A DNA stretch of 5,911 nt, taken from positions 1-5,911 of the forward strand of contig DLXW01000313.1 in assembly GCA_003448685.1 (NCBI GenBank). The letters run 5' to 3'. This document shows, one piece after another, positions 4,321 through 5,911 of this stretch. Below the pieces are notes generated by a model. It saw only the letters and a list, made by a program, of their open reading frames with translations. It had not been told where the DNA came from and ran no database searches. The translations under genes were made by a program, and so were the position numbers. Position 1 is the stretch's first letter; each line of letters begins with the position of its first letter. This DNA is from Cyanothece sp. UBA12306. GTDB taxonomy: Bacteria; Cyanobacteriota; Cyanobacteriia; Cyanobacteriales; Microcystaceae.

Positions 4321-5911
4321 ATGGCCTTAATTGTTCAAAAGTACGGTGGAACATCAGTCGGTTCTGTAGAACGGATTCAAACAGTAGCGCGACGTATCCA
4401 AAGAACAGCCCAAAATGGCAATCAAGTCGTGGTGATTGTCTCAGCTATGGGTAAAACCACTGATACTTTAGTCAATTTAGCGCAAGAAATTACCCCCAAT
4501 CCCAGCCGTCGGGAAATGGATATGCTACTATCAACGGGGGAACAGGTTTCCATTGCTTTGATGTCCATGGCTTTGCAAGAAATAGGACAAGCCGCCATTT
4601 CCCTAACAGGGGCGCAAGTGGGCATTATAACCGAAGCAGAACACAGTCGAGCCCGAATCCTATCGATTAAACCCCATCGTATCGAACGTCATCTTGATCT
4701 CGGTGAAGTAGTTGTAGTAGCCGGATTCCAGGGGATTAGTAAGCTAGATGACTTAGAAATTACTACCTTAGGTCGTGGTGGCTCAGATACCTCCGCAGTA
4801 GCCATTGCCGCCTCATTAAAAGCCAGTTGTTGCGAGATTTATACCGATGTCCCTGGTATTCTAACCACTGATCCCCGTCTTGTCCCCGATGCTCAATTAA
4901 TGGACGAAATCACCTCTGATGAGATGTTGGAGTTAGCTAGTTTAGGGGCCAAGGTTCTCCATCCGAGGGCCGTAGAAATCGCCCGTAATTATGGCATTCC
5001 CTTAGTAGTGCGATCGAGTTGGAGTGATGCCCCAGGAACCCGCGTTATTTCCCCTATTCCCAAACCGAGATCTCTAGACGGATTAGAATTGACTAAAGCA
5101 GTAGATGGGGTAGAATTTGACCGGAATCAAGCTAAAATTGCTTTGATCAGGGTTCCCGATCGCCCTGGTATTGCTGCTCGATTATTTGGGGAAATTGCCC
5201 ATCAACAAGTGGATGTCGACTTAATTATTCAATCGATTCATGAAGGGAATAGTAATGATATTTCCTTAACTGTATTTAATGATGTTCTAGTTAAGGCCAA
5301 AGCAGTTTGTGAAGCGATTTCCATTTCTTTTAGGAATCAGCCGGAAAATAAGGATGAAGCAGAGGTGATGGTAGATAACCAAGTAGCTAAAATTGCCATC
5401 GCAGGAGCCGGAATGATTGGACGGCCTGGAATTGCTGCTAAGATGTTTAGAATCCTCGCCGACGAAGGGATTAACATTGAAATGATTGCAACCTCGGAAG
5501 TTAAAGTAAGTTGTGTTATCGCTCAAGAAAACTGCGATCGCGCCATAAAAGCTTTATGTCAAGGATTCAATGTCGAACTATCTTCCACATCCATTAGCGA
5601 TCGGGTAATAGAGATGTCTCCTCCAGTTCGAGGGGTTGCCTTAGATAATAAACAAGCACAGATTGCACTTTGCCATGTTCAGGATCGCCCAGGAATGGCC
5701 GCCAAGATTTTTAGTGTTCTAGCAGAGAAAAATATTAGTGTTGCCACTATCATACAATCTCAACGTTGTCGCATTGTTGGGGGAATGCCAACCCGTGATA
5801 TTGCTTTTACTGTTGCTCAAACCGATGTACCAGCAGCCCAAAAGGCTTTAGAAACCTTGTCCATGCACTTTAAAGAAATGATTGTTGATCCCGATATTGC
5901 TAAAGTAAGTG
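4321..5911 (+). CDS. lysC: Aspartokinase with multiple ACT domains, C-terminus cut by window edge
   Basis: The enzyme phosphorylates L-aspartate with ATP, the first step to lysine, threonine, methionine and diaminopimelate, in the cytoplasm. The 530 visible residues start MALIVQKYGGTSVG, so the KYGGTSVG nucleotide-binding signature is at 7-14. Other kinase motifs are VSAMGKTTD (40-48), STGE (71-74), TTLGRGGSDTSA (148-159), YTDVPGI (174-180), TTDPR (182-186) and ASLGAKVLHPR (206-216). The regulatory part shows three ACT domains, starting near residues 271, 356 and 446, each with an R-P-G turn (DRPGIA, GRPGIA, DRPGMA). IAKVS at 526-530 looks like the first strand of a fourth. Cyanobacterial aspartokinases of this type are about 600 residues with four ACT domains and are feedback-inhibited by lysine and threonine, so about 70 residues should be missing. 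No Shine-Dalgarno is seen; the start is fixed by the family N-terminus. Divergent from the nuclease gene. Confidence 0.97.
   Translation, partial: MALIVQKYGGTSVGSVERIQTVARRIQRTAQNGNQVVVIVSAMGKTTDTLVNLAQEITPNPSRREMDMLLSTGEQVSIALMSMALQEIGQAAISLTGAQVGIITEAEHSRARILSIKPHRIERHLDLGEVVVVAGFQGISKLDDLEITTLGRGGSDTSAVAIAASLKASCCEIYTDVPGILTTDPRLVPDAQLMDEITSDEMLELASLGAKVLHPRAVEIARNYGIPLVVRSSWSDAPGTRVISPIPKPRSLDGLELTKAVDGVEFDRNQAKIALIRVPDRPGIAARLFGEIAHQQVDVDLIIQSIHEGNSNDISLTVFNDVLVKAKAVCEAISISFRNQPENKDEAEVMVDNQVAKIAIAGAGMIGRPGIAAKMFRILADEGINIEMIATSEVKVSCVIAQENCDRAIKALCQGFNVELSSTSISDRVIEMSPPVRGVALDNKQAQIALCHVQDRPGMAAKIFSVLAEKNISVATIIQSQRCRIVGGMPTRDIAFTVAQTDVPAAQKALETLSMHFKEMIVDPDIAKVS
5534..5541. repeat. HIP1 palindrome GCGATCGC
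   Basis: This is the second exact copy of the cyanobacterial octamer, inside lysC codons between the second and third ACT domains. Near-matches with one changed end base occur at 2896-2903 and several places in lysC. Confidence 0.85.

Noticed and set aside
4422..5526. Two minus-strand open frames (4422-4625 and 5287-5526)
   Set aside because: Both are antisense to well-conserved aspartokinase motifs, so they are shadows of lysC.

Overview
The window reads as chromosomal DNA from an AT-rich cyanobacterium. Four things point that way: two exact copies of the cyanobacterial HIP1 octamer GCGATCGC in 5.9 kb; a PEP-CTERM-type surface protein; an aspartokinase of the long multi-ACT form usual in cyanobacteria; and a cysteine-free exoprotein with RTX-type C-terminal repeats. 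The species cannot be named from this sequence alone.

Layout, left to right: (1) 1-476, minus strand: most of a secreted PEP-CTERM protein, with its C-terminal anchor cut off by the left edge. (2) 477-578: a 102-bp spacer that is largely one long imperfect inverted repeat (512-574). (3) 579-3779, minus strand: a 1066-residue modular extracellular nuclease of the ExeM/NucH type. Its order is an N-terminal beta-rich module, a lamin-tail-like domain, a proline linker, an OB-fold-like region, an endonuclease/exonuclease/phosphatase (EEP) catalytic domain with all expected catalytic motifs, and RTX-like repeats with a type I secretion C-terminus. (4) 3780-4320: a 541-bp, very AT-rich divergent intergenic region. 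It holds a strong ribosome binding site for the nuclease, three tandem 12-bp repeats, a 14-bp direct repeat flanking a perfect 13-nt dyad, and promoter-like elements for the gene on the right. (5) 4321-5911, plus strand: aspartokinase lysC, 530 complete codons, running off the right edge within its regulatory ACT array.

The two minus-strand genes both make exported, cysteine-free proteins but by different routes: type I secretion for the nuclease, and Sec plus exosortase sorting for the PEP-CTERM protein. They could share a transcript, but the hairpin between them would probably reduce or separate expression. lysC is a divergent housekeeping gene for the aspartate-family amino acids, with no evident functional link to them. 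I see no CRISPR array, tRNA, rRNA, insertion sequence or defence system. The points most worth following up are the nuclease architecture (an ExeM-like core rebuilt for type I secretion) and the organised repeats in its upstream region.
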